The position numbers and the translations under genes are program-made. The notes under the pieces are model-generated. The model searched no databases, had not been told where the DNA came from, and worked only from the letters and a program-made list of their open reading frames with translations. From assembly GCA_002438905.1 (NCBI GenBank), contig DJSA01000045.1, positions 1 to 7,893 on the forward strand: DNA of 7,893 bases. The letters are read 5' to 3'. Every line of letters starts with the position of its first letter. Within the stretch, counting starts at the first letter, position 1. Source of the DNA: Bacteroidales bacterium UBA6346. Its GTDB lineage: Bacteria; Bacteroidota; Bacteroidia; Bacteroidales; UBA932. Shown piece after piece: positions 5,107-7,893 of this stretch.

Positions 5107-7125
5107 TCAGCGTCCGAAATACACCAACAAAACAGATATATCCGCTGGGGAAATGCCTGAAATTCGAGAAGCCTGCGCTATGGTCCTCGGAGCATAGCGC
5201 TTTAATTTTTGCCTACACTCGATGGAGAGTGACTCCACCCTATCGAAATCAAAATCATCCGGAATAATCAGATTTTCCAGTCGTCTAATCTTATCCGCCA
5301 CCTGACGCTCCCTTTCAATGTACCCTTTATACTTAATATGGATATCCGCTATATCAAAAAGGATATCGCGACACTTGCCGGTAAGCCAAACAACAGAGTC
5401 CGCATCCGCAACATTAGGAGACAGCCCTACAGAGAAAGCAGCCGAAACTTTGCCCATAACTTCAAAATCACACTGCCCGCAAAAACCCTGAACAAAGGCA
5501 TCAGCAGAAACACCGAGCTTCTCAAAAGTTCCACGTGGAACATATTTGACAATTTCAGACACTTTCACCTGTGGACGTGATACTAAATCAGAGAGTCTGC
5601 GCCGCGAAGGTATCTCTACTGTCGACTTCGACACAAGATACTCATTAATATCCTCCGGACGAATGGAATAGTCACACATAAAATTCTCAATCTTCTCCAC
5701 CGCAGCATATTTTCGCATAGTGTAGTCATAGCGAAAATCATCAGCTAAACCAATAGCATGGGAGAGAGGAGTGAGACGAAAATCAGCATTGTCCTGACGA
5801 AGCAGGATTCTGTACTCCGCACGAGAAGTAAACATTCTGTAGGGTTCATCTACGCCCTTTGTGATGAGGTCGTCAATAAGAACACCTATATAAGCCTCGT
5901 CACGCTTCAGGACGAAAGGTTCCTTTTCAGAAACCTTAAGATGAGCATTAATCCCCGCCATCAGACCTTGAGCCGCAGCTTCCTCATATCCAGTAGTTCC
6001 ATTAATCTGCCCCGCGAAAAAGAGATTCTCAATACCTTTCAGTTCCAACGAAGCCTTAAGCTGGGTCGGATCGAAATAGTCGTATTCAACAGCGTAGGCG
6101 GGGCGATAAATCTTGACATTCTCAAGCCCCCTAATGTGATGTAGAGCCTCAAGCTGAACTTCAAGCGGAAGTGATGATGAGAACCCTTGGAGATAATATT
6201 CGTTGGTGTCCCGGCCCTCCGGCTCCAGAAAAAGCTGATGCTCCGTCTTGTCGGCAAAAGTCCGCAACTTATCCTCAATGCTCGGACAATAGCGAGGACC
6301 GATGCCAGTAATCTTTCCGGAAAAAAGAGGAGAGTCCTTAAAGCCAGAACGGAGTATATCATGAACAACCCCGTTAGTATGCAGAACATAACACGGCATC
6401 TGAGGAACGGATCCCTGGACCGAAGACAAAAACGGAAGGAAGGAAAATTTTTCCGGAGACACGTCGCCTGACTGAACAGGAAGTGAATTCACATCAACAG
6501 AAGAAATGTCGATTCTCGGAGGCGTCCCTGTCTTCATCCGGCCAGTCCGCACCCCCATCGACTTCAGCTGTTCTGTCAAACCGAAAGAGGACATCTCCCC
6601 TATCCTGCCACCAACAAAATCATTCTTCCCAATAAAAAGACGCCCCGCAAGAAAGGTTCCGGCCGTCAGAATAACCGCCCGAGATTTGAAAATTGCACCG
6701 GTGGTCGTACGACAGCCCACAATTTTTGAATTCTCAAAAAGAAATTTAGTAACTATATCTTGGTAAATATCTAATTTACAATTAGTTTCAAGTAACTTTC
6801 GCCAAATATTGCTAAAGCGGTTTTTGTCGCACTGCGCCCTTGGACTCCACATTGCCGGACCTTTCGAGCGGTTAAGCATCCGAAACTGCAAAGTGGAGGC
6901 GTCAGTGACAATCCCCATATAACCGCCAAGCGCATCAATCTCGCGGACAATCTGTCCCTTCGCTATCCCGCCAACCGCAGGATTACAAGACATCTGCCCG
7001 AACTTGTTCATGTCCATCGAAATCAGAAGCGTCTTGGAGCCAAGGCTTGAAGCCGCCATTGCCGCCTCGCATCCTGCATGCCCGCCCCCGACAACGATGA
7101 CGTCATATTCATTAAATCCTTTCAT
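5107..7125 (-). CDS. mnmG: tRNA uridine-5-carboxymethylaminomethyl modification enzyme MnmG (GidA)
   Basis: MnmG works with MnmE to place the carboxymethylaminomethyl (or aminomethyl) group on U34 of several tRNAs, using FAD, NADH and methylene-tetrahydrofolate. Signatures: FAD-binding VIVVGGGHAGCEAA at 9-22, SCNPAVGGIAKG with Cys47, TGRMKTGTPPRI at 194-205, GPRYCPSIEDK with Cys280 (equivalent to Cys277 of E. coli), EGRDTNEYYLQG at 303-314, FFAGQINGTTGYEEAAAQG at 369-387, and the C-terminal helical domain with IKYKGYIERER (597-607) and IAQASRISGISPADISVLLV. At 672 residues it is about 40 longer than usual. The extra length lies between RPQV (517-520) and IKYKGY, where E. coli has about 35 residues and this protein about 80. 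That extra stretch begins at a parS sequence translated as VPRGT. Start ATG 7125, 26 bp after ybeY, so probably the same transcript. Confidence 0.97.
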   Translation of the reverse strand: MKGFNEYDVIVVGGGHAGCEAAMAASSLGSKTLLISMDMNKFGQMSCNPAVGGIAKGQIVREIDALGGYMGIVTDASTLQFRMLNRSKGPAMWSPRAQCDKNRFSNIWRKLLETNCKLDIYQDIVTKFLFENSKIVGCRTTTGAIFKSRAVILTAGTFLAGRLFIGKNDFVGGRIGEMSSFGLTEQLKSMGVRTGRMKTGTPPRIDISSVDVNSLPVQSGDVSPEKFSFLPFLSSVQGSVPQMPCYVLHTNGVVHDILRSGFKDSPLFSGKITGIGPRYCPSIEDKLRTFADKTEHQLFLEPEGRDTNEYYLQGFSSSLPLEVQLEALHHIRGLENVKIYRPAYAVEYDYFDPTQLKASLELKGIENLFFAGQINGTTGYEEAAAQGLMAGINAHLKVSEKEPFVLKRDEAYIGVLIDDLITKGVDEPYRMFTSRAEYRILLRQDNADFRLTPLSHAIGLADDFRYDYTMRKYAAVEKIENFMCDYSIRPEDINEYLVSKSTVEIPSRRRLSDLVSRPQVKVSEIVKYVPRGTFEKLGVSADAFVQGFCGQCDFEVMGKVSAAFSVGLSPNVADADSVVWLTGKCRDILFDIADIHIKYKGYIERERQVADKIRRLENLIIPDDFDFDRVESLSIECRQKLKRYAPRTIAQASRISGISPADISVLLVYFGR
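5527..5542. promoter_or_regulatory. parS site 2, inside mnmG
   Basis: AGTTCCACGTGGAACA contains the 14-bp perfect palindrome GTTCCACGTGGAAC (5528-5541) and matches site 1 at 15 of 16 positions. The minus strand codes for V-P-R-G-T (residues 529-533 of MnmG). It starts 488 bp from site 1. It sits at the beginning of the extra segment of MnmG (roughly 5401-5544), so it is not explained by a conserved protein motif. Confidence 0.8.
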
Positions 7126-7151
7126 GCGGATTCATTTTTAATTTTTAAAAT

Positions 7152-7571
7152 CTACAAAAGCTCCCGCAAAGACAGGTAGTAATTCTCCTTAGAACGCATC
7201 ACCTTTATGTCCTCGTCCGTATGGTCATCATAGCCGACAAGATGAAGAAGACCGTGAATGATGACACGATTCAACTCATCCTTGAAATCGGTTCCGAACT
7301 CAATGGAATTCTCGCGTACAGAATCAATGCTGATGAAAAGGTCTCCAGAAAGACGATCACCCTCACAATAATCGAACGTGATTATGTCCGTGAAGTAATC
7401 ATGCTGAAGATACTTCTGATTGATATCAAGAACATAATTGTCCGAACAGAAAATAATCGAAATATCCCCTATCCGGCGTATCTCGCTCTCTGCCGCAATC
7501 TTTAACCACTCGTTTGTTTTCCGCCGGTCGCGGAATTTAAAGTCAGTATCCTGAAAATAATATGAAATCAT
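7152..7571 (-). CDS. ybeY: Endoribonuclease YbeY (16S rRNA maturation factor)
   Basis: YbeY is a metal-dependent single-strand RNase used in 16S rRNA 3'-end maturation and late ribosome quality control. From ATG 7571 the protein has 139 residues beginning MISYYFQDTDFKFR, which resembles other Bacteroidales YbeY starts. Signatures are NQKYLQHDYFTDIITFDYCEG, LSGDLFISIDSV and the metal site HGLLHLVGYDDH with His106 and His110. The usual third ligand (H-x3-H-x5-H) is Asp116 here, with a histidine one place later at 117; an acidic or amide residue there appears to be a group trait. The frame also has an ATG at 7583 (four extra residues) with AGAAGG eight bases upstream, so the longer start cannot be excluded. 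mnmG follows after 26 bp. Confidence 0.93.
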   Translation of the reverse strand: MISYYFQDTDFKFRDRRKTNEWLKIAAESEIRRIGDISIIFCSDNYVLDINQKYLQHDYFTDIITFDYCEGDRLSGDLFISIDSVRENSIEFGTDFKDELNRVIIHGLLHLVGYDDHTDEDIKVMRSKENYYLSLRELL

Positions 7572-7617
7572 ACGCAAAAACATCAGGGAAACCTTCTCTA
7601 GTCACCCAAATCTTCTG

Positions 7618-7625
7618 CAAATCTA
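7618..7625 (-). promoter_or_regulatory. Possible -7 element for ybeY-mnmG
   Basis: The minus strand reads TAGATTTG, an exact TAnnTTTG match, 34 bp ahead of the upstream ybeY ATG. The nearest TTTG (7640-7637) is only 11 bp away, too close for a normal -33 box, so support is partial. Confidence 0.4.
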
Positions 7626-7643
7626 CAACTAATAAACAAAAAG

Positions 7644-7674
7644 TTTGTTATAAAAATTATTATTTCTAACTTTA
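7644..7674 (+). promoter_or_regulatory. Probable tonB promoter
   Basis: TTTG at 7644-7647, a 19-bp spacer, and TAACTTTA at 7667-7674 (one mismatch to TAnnTTTG). Transcription would start near 7681, leaving a leader of about 60 nt. The -33 box is one arm of a 6-bp inverted repeat, AACAAA-aag-TTTGTT (7635-7649), which could be an operator between the two divergent genes. Confidence 0.6.
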
Positions 7675-7685
7675 CACGACTTTAT

Positions 7686-7710
7686 GGGCTGCCCGTAAGG
7701 GAGTGCGCAC
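7686..7710 (+). other. Structured segment of the tonB leader
   Basis: Within the predicted untranslated leader, GGGC-t-GCCC (7686-7694) overlaps an alternative small stem, CCC-gtaa-GGG with a GNRA-type tetraloop (7692-7701), followed directly by the 8-bp palindrome GTGCGCAC (7703-7710). This GC-rich block stands out in an otherwise A/T-rich leader. It fits no riboswitch class that I recognise. Confidence 0.3.
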
Positions 7711-7742
7711 AGAAGTAAGGACAATAAAAGTAAAAAAACAAT

Positions 7743-7893
7743 ATGGAAGTTAAAAAGTCACCAAAGGCAAGTCTTGAAAACAAGAAATTGCTATTCCTTG
7801 AAATAGGACTGGTAATTGCCCTGACTGCCGTTTATGTGGCGTTCAACTGGACGTCAAAGGATGCGCAGGTAAGCACGCTCGAAGCTGACAATC
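7743..7893 (+). CDS. tonB: Energy transducer TonB family protein, N-terminal 50 codons (runs off the window)
   Basis: The fragment begins MEVKKSPKASLENKKLLFLEIGLVIAL and continues TAVYVAFNWTSKDAQVSTLEADN. The order (short basic N-terminus with KSPKAxLENKK, one transmembrane helix at about residues 17-35, then FxWTSK) is characteristic of Bacteroidota TonB proteins. These are anchored in the inner membrane and pass proton-motive energy to TonB-dependent outer-membrane transporters such as siderophore and SusC-type receptors. The proline-rich spacer and C-terminal TonB domain lie beyond the edge. The start is ATG 7743, preceded by an A-rich leader with no Shine-Dalgarno sequence. Bacteroidota genomes usually have several tonB paralogues, so which one this is cannot be said. 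It is transcribed divergently from ybeY. Confidence 0.85.
   Translation, partial: MEVKKSPKASLENKKLLFLEIGLVIALTAVYVAFNWTSKDAQVSTLEADN

Noticed and set aside
5571..5585. DnaA box near the parS sites
   Set aside because: TGTGGACG resembles the start of TGTGGATAA but diverges after six bases, and no cluster of TTATCCACA-like boxes was found in the window.
5758..6144. 128-residue plus-strand frame inside mnmG
   Set aside because: Fully antisense to conserved MnmG sequence; no domain or signal supports it.
1..7893. Mobile element, prophage, CRISPR array, tRNA or rRNA
   Set aside because: No transposase, integrase, direct-repeat array or cloverleaf-like sequence was seen; all long gene-like regions are accounted for by the listed genes.

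Overview
The window looks like ordinary chromosome from a member of the Bacteroidota, most likely the order Bacteroidales. Four things point there. Several genes are preceded by the Bacteroidota-type promoter (-33 TTTG, -7 TAnnTTTG) rather than by E. coli-like boxes. Starts generally lack a Shine-Dalgarno sequence. The 50 visible residues of the last gene match the N-terminus of Bacteroidales energy-transducer TonB. MnmG, YbeY, FolK and the glycyl-tRNA synthetase fragment also read as Bacteroidales versions. No phage, transposon, CRISPR or RNA gene is visible, and coding density is high.

Layout, left half (1-4337, all minus strand, so read from right to left): sufS, sufE and a DUF59/MIP18 assembly factor (SufT type) form a short iron-sulfur cluster assembly block. 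Next come folK (folate synthesis), an outer-membrane beta-barrel-like protein and a small lipoprotein that share a near-perfect promoter, and finally the first 42 codons of glycyl-tRNA synthetase, which runs off the left edge.

Right half: ruvA (plus strand) is divergent from sufS across a 111-bp double promoter region and converges on mnmG. Then come mnmG and ybeY (minus strand, probably one transcript; tRNA modification and ribosome/rRNA maturation). Divergent from ybeY is the start of a tonB gene that leaves the right edge.

The most notable feature is a pair of parS-type ParB-binding sites about 490 bp apart. One is a perfect 16-bp palindrome two bases after the ruvA stop codon. The other lies inside mnmG, at the start of a stretch of about 45 residues that ordinary MnmG proteins lack and that accounts for this protein's unusual length (672 residues against about 629 in E. 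coli). This suggests the region lies in the origin-proximal centromere-like domain, and that a parS-bearing segment may have become part of an essential-type enzyme. Smaller curiosities are a 13-bp perfect inverted repeat around the glyS start region, a run of nine G just before the folK start codon, two hairpins in the sufS leader, and the structured leader of tonB.
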